Assembly: GCA_015066065.1 (NCBI GenBank)
Contig: SVPB01000006.1
Coordinates: forward strand, 1 to 47,188
From: Oscillospiraceae bacterium
GTDB taxonomy: Bacteria > Bacillota > Clostridia > Oscillospirales > Acutalibacteraceae
Length of the DNA: 47,188 nucleotides
Direction of reading: 5' to 3'
Positions 22,477-31,800 of the stretch are shown piece by piece. How positions within the stretch are numbered: the stretch's first letter is position 1; every line of letters begins with the position of its first letter. Under the pieces are notes generated by a model that saw nothing but the letters and a program-made list of their open reading frames with translations, did no database searches and was not told the DNA's origin. Both the position numbers and the translations under genes were made by a program.

Positions 22477-24180
22477 TTATCCTTTCTGAATGTTGGCTGC
22501 AATCGCCTCGTTAATAACCCGACGAATGCGCTCGTATTCTTCCGGCTCAACCACGCAGGTGTGGAAGGTCAGCCCTCCCTCAAACAGCCCGTCCAACAGG
22601 TCGCATACCGTCTGCCGGTCGGTCAGGGACTCCAGCGTCTGCAGGGCACGCATATCACACACGCCCTCACCGAACACCTTGAGCCGGATAGAAGGCAAGC
22701 AGGTGCCGTCAAAGCCGGGATACACCACGTAGGGGCTGCCGTTGGTCATCTCATACATACCGGGGGTGGCGGTCACGTCGGATACGCCGTGACTCATGCA
22801 GCCGTAATAATAGTTGTAGCCCCAATGCAGGAAGCCTTTAATATCATAGCGGTACATCTGCAGACCGAGGATGCGGTTACGGGGAGAACACAGGCTGATA
22901 AGCCGGTTGCTCAAGCCGCCCTTGATCTGCCCACCGGTATAGTAGCACCACAGATTGTCACATTTCCCAATAAAAGGCTCGATGCTATGGGTGCATACAA
23001 TGGGGATCTCCGCCAAGCCCTGCTCGTACAGCTCATAGTGGGATAGGGCATCGCCCAGCATACAGCCATCCAGCAGATCCACCACTACCTCACGGGCGGC
23101 CCGGTAATCCTCCGCCATCGTTCCCTGCGGTTCATCGGAGATGTGATACAGCACCTTATCGTCCAGCCCTTCCTGCTGCAGGAAGGGGCGCAGAGCAGTA
23201 ACGTAGGCGCGCAGGAAGGTGGCATACTCACCGGTAGCCGGGGTATCCCACCCAAAGATCCGGCGCTCCTCCCCTTGCACGGTAGCCACCACCTTGGGGG
23301 CCGCCTTAGCACCCCATTGGGTAAAGAAATGGCTGTGCTCAAAGTGGGTAGCGCCAGCCCGGCGGCACACATCTAAGAACCGCTTCATCAAGGAGAAGTC
23401 GAAGGTATAGCCGCCTTCATCGGTGACCGTGACCCCCACCAGCTGGGCGGTCATACGCTCGGTGCCCACCGGAGTATCCAGCGCCGGCGTAAAGGCCGGC
23501 AGCAGAATCATGTTCATCCCATGCCGGGTGGCCACCCGGATGTAATCCTCCAGGATGGTAAAGAAATCGTCGCTGAACATCTTGACCCGATGCAGGTCAC
23601 ACAGGCAATCCGCATGGAACCAGTTGGTATACAGCAAGGATTGCTCCGGCAACAGCGCCTCCAGCAGGGTCACGGTGATCGTCTGCTGTCCCACGCACAC
23701 CTGATTGCGCTGGTCGTAAAAGCGCACCGTCACCGGATAGGTGCCGGCCGGCAAGGGTTCCCCATCCTCATTGACGGTAAACCACAGGCTCTGCCAGCTG
23801 TCCTCCACGGCGGTGATGAGGTGTTTTTCCCCCTTCTCGTACCACCGGGACGTCCACACGCTTTCATCCGCTACCGGAGGATTATGCAGACGACGGCGCA
23901 ATACGTCGGGATAAAGGCCGGGCTGGGTGCGTTCCCCCAAGCCGTCACCACCGTTGCGAGGTTTGAGCAGAGGCACGTAGTCCACCCGATAATGGCAGAT
24001 AGGCAGCTCTCCTGCCTCAATATGCAAATAAAGCGGAATATTGCCGTCGTCGGTCTTATAGGCGATCTGAAAAGAAAACGGCTCATTGCGCAGCACCGTG
24101 CCGCCGGTATAGGTCACCTGCGGTACTTCCTCGGGATATACCTTATGAAGCGAGCTGAGCGTCTTGGTTATCAATGCCAT
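22477..24180 (-). CDS. DUF4091-domain protein, glycoside-hydrolase-like
   Basis: A 567-residue protein with the layout of DUF4091 proteins: an N-terminal beta-rich part (residues 1-180), a TIM-barrel-like centre with HFEHSHFFTQWG and YHISDEPQG, and WGYNYYYG in the C-terminal part. Members are found in glycan-degrading bacteria and are presumed to be glycosidases; the glutamate of ISDEP is a candidate acid/base. No signal peptide is seen, so it is cytoplasmic. Several in-frame ATGs lie upstream; 24180 is chosen because GGGGGA is 7 nt before it. It is first in a tight gene string with the HD, phoP-like and phoR-like genes, an unusual pairing of glycan and phosphate functions. Confidence 0.75.
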   Translation of the reverse strand: MALITKTLSSLHKVYPEEVPQVTYTGGTVLRNEPFSFQIAYKTDDGNIPLYLHIEAGELPICHYRVDYVPLLKPRNGGDGLGERTQPGLYPDVLRRRLHNPPVADESVWTSRWYEKGEKHLITAVEDSWQSLWFTVNEDGEPLPAGTYPVTVRFYDQRNQVCVGQQTITVTLLEALLPEQSLLYTNWFHADCLCDLHRVKMFSDDFFTILEDYIRVATRHGMNMILLPAFTPALDTPVGTERMTAQLVGVTVTDEGGYTFDFSLMKRFLDVCRRAGATHFEHSHFFTQWGAKAAPKVVATVQGEERRIFGWDTPATGEYATFLRAYVTALRPFLQQEGLDDKVLYHISDEPQGTMAEDYRAAREVVVDLLDGCMLGDALSHYELYEQGLAEIPIVCTHSIEPFIGKCDNLWCYYTGGQIKGGLSNRLISLCSPRNRILGLQMYRYDIKGFLHWGYNYYYGCMSHGVSDVTATPGMYEMTNGSPYVVYPGFDGTCLPSIRLKVFGEGVCDMRALQTLESLTDRQTVCDLLDGLFEGGLTFHTCVVEPEEYERIRRVINEAIAANIQKG

Positions 24181-24216
24181 CTTAACATCCCCCATTATCT
24201 TCATTTTTACAGACAT

Positions 24217-24246
24217 ATCATACCACGAAAAAAACCAAAAAGTCAA
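24217..24246 (-). promoter_or_regulatory. Promoter of the DUF4091 gene
   Basis: Minus-strand TTGACT (24246-24241), 18 bp containing a T-rich run, TATGAT (24222-24217), about 37 nt before the ATG. Confidence 0.65.
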
Positions 24247-24259
24247 TAGAGAGCGCCTT

Positions 24260-24325
24260 TTTGCCGTGGGAATACACCACCGGCAAATAAAGAAAGGGAC
24301 GTGCACCGTCATCGGGCACGTCCCT
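24260..24325 (-). terminator. Two consecutive terminator hairpins
   Basis: The first hairpin in the minus direction is AGGGACGTGC / GCACGTCCCT (24325-24295). The second is TTTGCCG / CGGCAAA (24287-24260), followed by AAGGCGC rather than a long T-run. They close the unit carrying the 41-residue peptide. The 164 bases between 24181 and 24344 hold only these hairpins and the DUF4091 promoter. Confidence 0.7.
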
Positions 24326-24344
24326 CCCCTTACGAAGGAGTTAT

Positions 24345-24470
24345 TTACTTGAACAACGGCATCAGATCGCTCATGTCGAACTCGCCGTCCACGGCGCTGG
24401 CGCTGGCCAGAGTGGTATCAACCTCATAGGCTAACACACGCACATCGGGAGATTCATACTTCTTTTTCAT
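24345..24470 (-). CDS. Small acidic protein of 41 residues
   Basis: A short frame with a strong start: GGAGG 8 nt before the ATG at 24470. It follows the stop of the secreted CBM protein by 14 nt and is followed by terminator hairpins, so it is a genuine second gene of that unit. The product starts MKKKYESPDVRVLAYEVD and ends SDLMPLFK, with no signal peptide or membrane segment. Short proteins with a K-rich start, YE.P and a following hydrophobic VxV pattern occur widely in gut Bacillota, but no function is known to me. Close linkage to a surface glycan-binding protein is the only functional hint. Confidence 0.65.
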   Translation of the reverse strand: MKKKYESPDVRVLAYEVDTTLASASAVDGEFDMSDLMPLFK

Positions 24471-24484
24471 ACGGTATTCCTCCC

Positions 24485-26182
24485 TTACTCTTCGGTGAAC
24501 CAGGTCACGCTATGTCCCTGGTTGGTAGCCGCTTCATACAGCATCTGTGCCGTCACATCGGATACGGTGTCGCCGTACACGGTTACCTCATTTATACCGT
24601 CGGTGATGACCATGTAGGAACGCCAGGTCAGCTGCAGCCCGGTGGCCATCTCCTTGTTCATGTTTTTGACCAGCACGCTGTAACGTACGGTGTTGTTCTC
24701 CAGACGCCAATAGCTCTGCAGCTGGTCACCGGTAACGTAGTTTTTCATCTTGTAACTCGTGGCGTCATCCAAGGTGGGGATACCGCCCTCTCCGGTGTTA
24801 AAGCTGTAATTAAGCAGAACGCCACGTCCTACTACCGTCCAGGTGGTGTTGTCATACAGCACCTTGGCGGGATCATTGTCCACGCAGACGTAGTCCGCCG
24901 CTACACGCAGGGCGGTACACGGATTGCCGTTGTGGTTGTAAACGGCGCTGCCAAGCTTGCCGTTAAGGCTGCCCACCTTGCCGCCGGTATACAGCATACC
25001 GCCTTTAAAGGTGGTTACGGGAGATGCCGGCACGTACTCGGTAACCTTGACATCATCCACATAGAAGTAACCGGTGTCGGAGGTGGCGGTGGCAAAGGTA
25101 GCGCCCAAGGTCAGATAGGCGGTATCCTGACCGGACACGCCCACGATGGTGATCTTAGTCTCCACCGGCGTCCACACACCGGCAGGCAGGTCCAGTACCG
25201 TCTCCTTTTCCAAGGCACGAACGCCCCAGGTCACATCATTAGCATTTTTGACCGATGCAATGCGATATTTAACCTGAGTGGTGGTAGCGGTGTACAACCA
25301 AGCCGACACCACGTAAGTCTTACCTTTTTCAAATGTCTGCCACGCCCCGTCGGGGGTCAGCACCACCGTCTGAGGAGTCTCGTGCAGGGATTTGGCGCCC
25401 TTGCTGGTCAGCTTAATGGCATGAAAGCCGCCGGGGGTATGGTTATAATCCGCCGATACCTCACGGCCGTCGCCGTTACCGGCGATGCCACTGGAAGAGG
25501 CAGCGTGCTTTTTGGCCTCGTAGCTCTCGTACGACTGGTAGTCAAGGCCGGAGAAATCCACGTACTCCTGCACACGCATATCATCTACATAAATGGCACC
25601 GGTAGCCGAGGTGGAGGCCGAGAAGGTAGCACCCACCGTCAGATAAGCGGTATCCTGCCCGGACACACCGCTGAGGGTCAGATCGGTGACCAGCCGCGTC
25701 CACTCACCGGCAGGAAGATCGGTGACGATCTCCTTCTCCAGCGTGCGCACGCCCCAGGAGACGTCGTTGGGGTTTTTCACGGAAGCCACGCGGTATTTGA
25801 TGGAGATGGCCGTCTCGGAGTACAGCCACACAGACACCGTGTAGCGGGTGCCCTTGTTGAGCACCAAACGGGTACCATCCTCCCCCAACGCCACCGTCTG
25901 GGGCGTTTCCGCCGAAGACTTGTAGCCGTTAAGGGTCAGCTTGATCGCCTTGCTGCCGCCGGGGGTGTGATTATAGTCAGCCGACACCTCACGGCCGTCG
26001 CCGTTACCGGCAATGCCGGCATCGGAAGACGGATATTTCTGCGCTTCAAAGCTCTCGTAAGTCTGCGTACCGTATGTCACCGGTGCCTCTGCCGAAGCAG
26101 ACAGTCCCACCGCCAAAGTAGGCAACAACACCACCAGGGACAACAGCACGCTCCAGAGCCGATTTCTGCTTGCGCTCATCAT
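24485..26182 (-). CDS. Secreted protein with tandem carbohydrate-binding-type modules
   Basis: A 565-residue protein with a signal peptide (LWSVLLSLVVLLPTLAVG, cleavage near ASAEA). Two beta-sandwich modules of about 180 residues follow (about 36-214 and 215-392). Each starts with Y(E/G)-type, GIAGNGDGREVSADYNHTPG and ends with YVDD, the signature of CBM4/9-like jelly rolls that bind glycans. Residues from about 398 to the end form a third domain I do not recognise (from TTFKGGMLYTGGKVG to TWFTEE). There is no catalytic motif and no cell-wall anchor. The first two modules are nearly identical to those of the 1232-residue protein at 28884, and the promoter shares an element with that operon. 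Confidence 0.75.
   Translation of the reverse strand: MMSASRNRLWSVLLSLVVLLPTLAVGLSASAEAPVTYGTQTYESFEAQKYPSSDAGIAGNGDGREVSADYNHTPGGSKAIKLTLNGYKSSAETPQTVALGEDGTRLVLNKGTRYTVSVWLYSETAISIKYRVASVKNPNDVSWGVRTLEKEIVTDLPAGEWTRLVTDLTLSGVSGQDTAYLTVGATFSASTSATGAIYVDDMRVQEYVDFSGLDYQSYESYEAKKHAASSSGIAGNGDGREVSADYNHTPGGFHAIKLTSKGAKSLHETPQTVVLTPDGAWQTFEKGKTYVVSAWLYTATTTQVKYRIASVKNANDVTWGVRALEKETVLDLPAGVWTPVETKITIVGVSGQDTAYLTLGATFATATSDTGYFYVDDVKVTEYVPASPVTTFKGGMLYTGGKVGSLNGKLGSAVYNHNGNPCTALRVAADYVCVDNDPAKVLYDNTTWTVVGRGVLLNYSFNTGEGGIPTLDDATSYKMKNYVTGDQLQSYWRLENNTVRYSVLVKNMNKEMATGLQLTWRSYMVITDGINEVTVYGDTVSDVTAQMLYEAATNQGHSVTWFTEE
25041..26066 (-). repeat. Long direct repeat, copy A
   Basis: About 1,026 bp encoding two CBM modules, aligned without a gap (constant offset of 6,397 bp) to 31438-32463. 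The best conserved part (about 25,600-26,060) has long identical blocks. Recombination between copies would delete the GH16 gene and fuse the two surface proteins. Confidence 0.8.
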
Positions 26183-26226
26183 GTAAAAACCTCCTTGCTA
26201 CTCAAAATAATAAGGATTCTACTGCT

Positions 26227-26293
26227 ATTATAAAACCTTATACACCTCTTGTGGAATAGCAGGACATTGGTGGTTTGACAATAATTTGCCATA
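26227..26293 (-). promoter_or_regulatory. Promoter and shared 46-bp element, copy 1
   Basis: Minus-strand TATAAT (26232-26227) without a good -35. Between 26248 and 26293 lies a 46-bp element of which 33 positions match the element at 32637-32682, including CTTGTGGAATAGC (13/13) and TGCCATA (7/7). It is 15 bp from the -10. It is probably the site of the AraC activator encoded at 32744. Confidence 0.65.
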
Positions 26294-26299
26294 GAAAAA

Positions 26300-28879
26300 T
26301 CATCTTGTTTTGAGAATATGATCCTGACGATCCAGGCGGTAGATACGGGCGTAGTCCACCAGCTGGGTCTCGTAGAAGGAGGATACATCCTCCAAGCAGT
26401 CATAGGGATCAAAGCCTCCCACGTTCCAGGTGTATTCTCTGGTACCCACACCGTTGGCCAGCTTAAGCACCGTACCCCCTCGCAGGGCATCGTAGTCAGT
26501 GCCGGCAATAGGATGGGTGTAGGTGCAACGCCCGTCAATATAGTAGGCCACTTCATCCGACAGCCACCGGAAGCCAATATAATGGAACCCGTCGTAGAAA
26601 TGCTCACCCTTCTCCGGGGTAGTCCAAGTCTCACTGATGCCAGCGCCAAAATGAGTGCGATAGGTGGCTTCAGAGGGTCCCTGATGCCAGGAGATGGCGG
26701 CGTGAATAAAGGCATCCTTACCAAAGTTCTCGTAGATGTCAAACTCCGGGGCATCCGCATAATTAAGGCCATCCCAATGCGTCCACACGGCAGAGCAGGC
26801 ACCGTTGCGGGTGGCCGGTACCATACGCACCTCCAGCAGACCGTAGCGGAAGTACATCCGATCCTGCGTGGTCAAACGGACAGCATCATAGCCGTAGGGC
26901 GCCCACTTGGTAATCTCCCACAGCATACCGTCCTTTACCCAGTAGTTTTCACCATACTTGCCCGGCCGGCGCTGTTCGTCCCATTGATCGTCACCCAGCT
27001 TGGTGGGGCCGGCGGTGGTATCACCGGAAATGTACCATTTTTTCTTGAGTGCCTTTTCGTTGGCGGCGTCGCTGCCCTCGTTATAATCAAATTCTTCCGA
27101 CCAGCCCAGACCGTAACCGCCGTCCAGAGTATACCCACCACCGTAGCTACCGGTGGCAGCAAAACCGGCCGGGAGGACAGCCTTATCCTTAAGTACCGTT
27201 TCCATGGCCTGCACGGCGGCATTGACTGCATGGGAGGAACCGCCGTTTATCTGCAGATGGCCACCCTTGACCGTGATGGCATAGGCAGCATAATCCCCCT
27301 TGAGATAACCGCTATCCTCCACACCGACAAATCGGGTCTCGTCAGCATTCCACAGCGCATCCACGCCGTCATTCTGCGGACCTACCTGAATATCGTGAGC
27401 CGAAGCGGATCCCCCTCTCACCATGGGGAGTACATAACCGGTCTTGTGCATCAAGAACTCCTGCAGGTGCTCGGCGGAGGCCACCTCCCAATAGGAAGGA
27501 TGCCGCTGAATGCGGATGGTAAAGGCAGCCGCATTGGCACCGTCGATGAGTAAGGGAGCCTTCTTGTCCCGATGCACCACATTAAGGGAGGCCGGGACAG
27601 CGGACTTGTCGTCCTTGCAGTAGGTGGTCAGGAAGTTATCCACCGCCTGCTGCAAAGCACTCACATGAGCCGCGGCAATGTATACCTTGGTGCCCACACG
27701 ACGGATGATATAATCATCAGCATTGTTCACCCGGTAGCCCTTGAGGTCCTCATATAACTGAGCAGATAACGCCAGGCCGTCCACCTTGCCTACGATGATC
27801 TCGTAATCGGTGCGACGGTGGTTCTCGTTGCGCAAAACAACCTCGGTGTCCAGTATCTCTTCCATGCGAGTGCGCAGATGCTGTACCACCGCCTGCTCGG
27901 TGGCAGAGGCATCCGACTGACGCACCACCACAAAGCGAGAAGCCAGGTTGTCGATAAAGCTCAGCGCCTCGGCTTTGGGTTGTTCAGTGGTGCCGGAGCC
28001 ATGGGAGGTCCCGGGAGTGGTATCCACGTCCACATTGCCGCCGTTGGATACAGCCTCGTCGTCCGGTGCCGGTGTGACGTCCTCCGCCCGATTGGCTTCG
28101 GCATCCAGAGTCACGCTGATGATAATGCAGTCCCCGGCCGTGACCGGAATACCGGTGATCGCCGGGTAGCTCAGCGTGGTAACCGCCGTGCCATCGCCGG
28201 CCGTGGCGTTACATAGGGTGCCACTCCATAGGGTGCGGCTGTTGGCGATGATACTCACCGCCGCTTGACGAGGGGTGCCGTCCTCGGCCAAAAAGCCGGT
28301 GTTAACACCACCCACCGCTTCCACGGCCGTCACAGTGCCCGCCGGGATCTGCAGCACACCCGTCCGATCGACGGTATAACACAGGCCCTCCTGGGCGGTA
28401 CCTCCCACCGTCAGCAAGACGCCCTTGTCCGGCAAAGAAGCCGTTCCGTAAGGGGTCACCATCAGCCGCGCCGTGTCATAGGGCATGAGCGACACGGTAC
28501 GATCCGCACTAAACAGGTAGGCGTTCGTCTTTTTGACGGTGGCGCCAACGCCATTCTGCCAACGTGACAGATCGTAGATCGCCCGTAGCGCCCATTGCTC
28601 ACCGGTGCGGTAAGCCCATTGCCAGCCGGTATTTCCTGACAGCGACGTCAAGGAGGCGTTGTCGTAGTCAGACTGCATCGCCTTGTTGAGATCGTTATAG
28701 GCTACCACCACGTCACCGTTGTCGTAAGCGTAAACAGGATTGAGAGCCACAGAAAGCTGGGGTACCTGCTTGCCACCGTCGTCGGTGGGGACAGACGTTG
28801 TCGGGGTATCGGCGCAACCCACCGCCAGAGACAGCAGCAGCGCCACGGTAGTCAACAGAGCACATATACGGTATTTCAT
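26300..28879 (-). CDS. Secreted GH16-family endo-glucanase-like lipoprotein
   Basis: An 859-residue protein. A lipoprotein-type signal (LLLSLAVGC, Cys22) anchors it outside the membrane, though the lipobox is not ideal (A at -3). Residues 40-300 are beta-rich and unassigned. About 320-600 holds two alpha/beta units that each read like the N-terminal accessory domain of GH20/GH67 enzymes (YEIIVGKVDG and HDIQVGPQND). The C-terminal 260 residues are a GH16 catalytic domain: the ExDxxE motif is EFDIYE at 712-717 (nucleophile E712, acid/base E717). The likely activity is on beta-1,3/1,4-glucan, agar-type or related glycans. GGAGG precedes the ATG, 4 nt after the stop of the 1232-residue protein gene. 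Confidence 0.83.
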   Translation of the reverse strand: MKYRICALLTTVALLLSLAVGCADTPTTSVPTDDGGKQVPQLSVALNPVYAYDNGDVVVAYNDLNKAMQSDYDNASLTSLSGNTGWQWAYRTGEQWALRAIYDLSRWQNGVGATVKKTNAYLFSADRTVSLMPYDTARLMVTPYGTASLPDKGVLLTVGGTAQEGLCYTVDRTGVLQIPAGTVTAVEAVGGVNTGFLAEDGTPRQAAVSIIANSRTLWSGTLCNATAGDGTAVTTLSYPAITGIPVTAGDCIIISVTLDAEANRAEDVTPAPDDEAVSNGGNVDVDTTPGTSHGSGTTEQPKAEALSFIDNLASRFVVVRQSDASATEQAVVQHLRTRMEEILDTEVVLRNENHRRTDYEIIVGKVDGLALSAQLYEDLKGYRVNNADDYIIRRVGTKVYIAAAHVSALQQAVDNFLTTYCKDDKSAVPASLNVVHRDKKAPLLIDGANAAAFTIRIQRHPSYWEVASAEHLQEFLMHKTGYVLPMVRGGSASAHDIQVGPQNDGVDALWNADETRFVGVEDSGYLKGDYAAYAITVKGGHLQINGGSSHAVNAAVQAMETVLKDKAVLPAGFAATGSYGGGYTLDGGYGLGWSEEFDYNEGSDAANEKALKKKWYISGDTTAGPTKLGDDQWDEQRRPGKYGENYWVKDGMLWEITKWAPYGYDAVRLTTQDRMYFRYGLLEVRMVPATRNGACSAVWTHWDGLNYADAPEFDIYENFGKDAFIHAAISWHQGPSEATYRTHFGAGISETWTTPEKGEHFYDGFHYIGFRWLSDEVAYYIDGRCTYTHPIAGTDYDALRGGTVLKLANGVGTREYTWNVGGFDPYDCLEDVSSFYETQLVDYARIYRLDRQDHILKTR

Positions 28880-28883
28880 GCCA

Positions 28884-31800
28884 TCACGCCTCCTCTCCAG
28901 TGATTCGTTTCCTTCGGCGCAGCAGAAGGAAGGTCAACACCGCACCGCCTGCGACTACCACCACGGCGGCAATCAAGATAAGCACCAGCTGTACAGATGT
29001 CGTTCCCTCGGGGGTGGGGGTGTCCCCTGCCGGTTTGTCTGCCGGCACTTGCTCCGGCGGAATGAACGTAGGACGCTGCCCGATGTCCATGCCGGGCGTC
29101 TCTTCCGGCTCCGCCGGCGGCTGCGGTTTCGGTTCCGCAGGGGCGGACGGGGCAGACGGCGTCACCATGGTGATCGGCCGCCACTTAGCGTACAACAGAA
29201 GATCACCCTGCAGAGGCGTAGCGAAGTCATACGTATTCTTCAATGCTTTATCCGTATACCAGCCAAGGAACTCATACCCTTCCCGATAAGGATCAGCAGG
29301 AGCCTCCACCGTGCCATACAAGGTGCCGGTTATCGGCTCTACCTTTTCGCCACCGTTGCTGTCAAAGGTGACGGTCACCTCGGTCAGGCGCAGCACGGTC
29401 AGGTCGTCCAACAGCACGGTAGGGGTGGTAGAATCCATCACGTAGGTATTGAAGCGCAGCGCTAACGCCGTGGGCTGGTCGCCGGTGGCGAGAACACCGC
29501 TGACCTGCGTCCACTCGTTCTGCACCACTTCCTGGGTGATCTTGTTCCACTCGTAAGCATTGTCGGACACGCCGCCCAGAGGCAAGGCGCCCACATCCAC
29601 CCTGAAGGGATTAAAATCGTTGTCCTGATTGACGTAGAAACGCACCATGTACGACGCATTCGGCTCCAGATACAATATCCCATGAGGAGAGGTCGGATCG
29701 TACAGCAGAGCGTAAGATTGATTGTAGTTCCAAGAGACCGGATTAGCACGCAGATAACCGTTGCCAGAATGAGCATGGGCGACGTCGCCACTCACATAAG
29801 ACAGCTGACCGTTATCCTGGGTCAGATGGTTAGACGCACTGTAATAGGTGGGGAGAAAACCTTCTTCAAAGTCCAGAGTCAAGCCATCTTGGACATAGAG
29901 GGGGGTGTCGTAGTCCCCCTCCACCACCCGGGCATACAGGGTGGTATCCACCGCCGGGTAGACCGCCGTCTCGTACTTGTGGGTAAAGGCGGCATCGGTG
30001 TAGAAGCCCTCCAGCTCGTAGCCGGCAGGCACCTCCGTAGCCGGATAAGCCACCGCCGCACCGGGGACTCCTGCACGGGTGGCATAGACGGTACCGTCTT
30101 TAATGAAGGTGATGCCGGCGCATGTGCCGTCCAACACCTCCACGATGACGTTGTCCAGGTACACCGCATGTCCCTTGGAAGAGGACTCACTGGTGGAGAT
30201 ACGGGCGCACAGGGTCAGGTAGATATACCCATCCTGCAGGGCAACGAAGCTTTCCTCTGCCCGGCCCCATTCCTCGGCTACTCCATGAATATCGTGGCGT
30301 GACAGCTTCTGGGCATTGCCGAAGCCGTCGCCGGCAGTCGCAGACGACACCGCTGCTCCCACGTACGAATGGGCGCTGGGCAGTTCGTCACACCGGTAGC
30401 TGTAGGTCAACCGGTACTTGGAACCAGCCTTCACAACGAAAGGAGTGCCGTCCGGATTCATCAAAGCCACCGCATGGTAGGCGGTGCCGTTCTCCTGCAC
30501 AAAGGGGTCATTGACCAGCCGCAAAGCACCGTCACCGGTCTCGGCGTTAAAGCCAGCGTCCTTCATCCAGGTGGCCGTTGCCGTCATGTTGCCACGGCTC
30601 ACCGCCGTGGTGGGATCGTCGTTCTCATAAGGGTTAGCGGTATACTCATTCTCCTCGAATCCGGTAGTCAGAGATTGGGGAGTGGCCGGCACCGCCACCC
30701 AACGGGCAGTCAGATCCAGAACAGACACCCCGGTGGGAAGAGCCGTCTCCGCCGTATACAAGGTGGTACCGTTATACCAACCGCCAAACAGGTAGCCTGC
30801 CTTCGTGCTGGCATTGAGATAGCCCAACGATGTGCCGGCAAAAGCCTTGCGGCTCTCCACCGCCGAGCCACCGTCCGCATGGAAGTTGACGGTGATGAGG
30901 TCGTCGGGCACCAACAGTTCCACGTCATCCAGATAGATGAACGCCGGCTTCGTATCGCACCCGGCAAATCGAGCACCCACCGTCAGAAAAGCGGTACTGT
31001 CAGCAGAATGACCCTTCACAATGACCTGGGTGGTGATCTTGGTCCACACACCGGCAGGCAGGGTCACGGTGCCCTTCTGCTCTTCGTTGTTCTTGCCGGC
31101 GTAGAGATTGGTCGCCGACACGGTAGAACCCACCAGCCAGGTGATCTCTCGCTCGGCATCGGAATAAAGCCAGAAGGACAGCGTATAGCAATCCCCTCGT
31201 GACACCGGATGATCCGTTCCATTGAGGGGCAGAACGGTTCGAGCGTAGTAGTCGATATTATAGTTATTCACATTAAGCTTGACAGACTTGGTGCCGCCGG
31301 CGGTATGGTTCTGCTCTGCCGACACCTCCCGACCGGAGCCGTTACCGTGGATACCGGTATCCTCCTGGCCGTGGATCTTCACCTCGTACTCTTCGTAATT
31401 CTGCAAGCCGTAGGTGAACCCCGGCGTAATCACCTCGGTGGCTTTCACGTCGTCCACATAGAAATAGCCGGTGTCGGAGGTGGCGGTGGCAAAGGTAACG
31501 CCCAGCGCCAGATAGGCGGTATCCTGACCGGACACGCCCACGATGGTGATCTTAGTCTCCACCGGCGTCCACACACCGGCAGGCAGATCCAGCACCGTCT
31601 CCTTTTCCATGGTACGAACGCCCCAGGATACGTCGTTAGGGTTCTTCACCGAGGCGATACGATATTTGACCGATACCGCCTTGGCGGTATATAGCCAAGC
31701 GGTCAGGGTGTAGGTCTTGCCTTTTTCAAACGTCTGCCGTGACCCGTCGGGGGTCAGCACCACCGTCTGTGGAGTCTCGTAGGTTGACTTGGCACCCACG

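Noticed and set aside
24512-26233. A 573-codon plus-strand frame
   Set aside because: Antisense to the tandem-CBM gene and repeated in the same way opposite the 1232-residue protein gene; it follows the coding repeats rather than being a gene.
28884-29100. LPxTG cell-wall anchor at the end of the 1232-residue protein
   Set aside because: The stretch before the membrane helix reads PTPEGTTS; no LPxTG or close variant is present.
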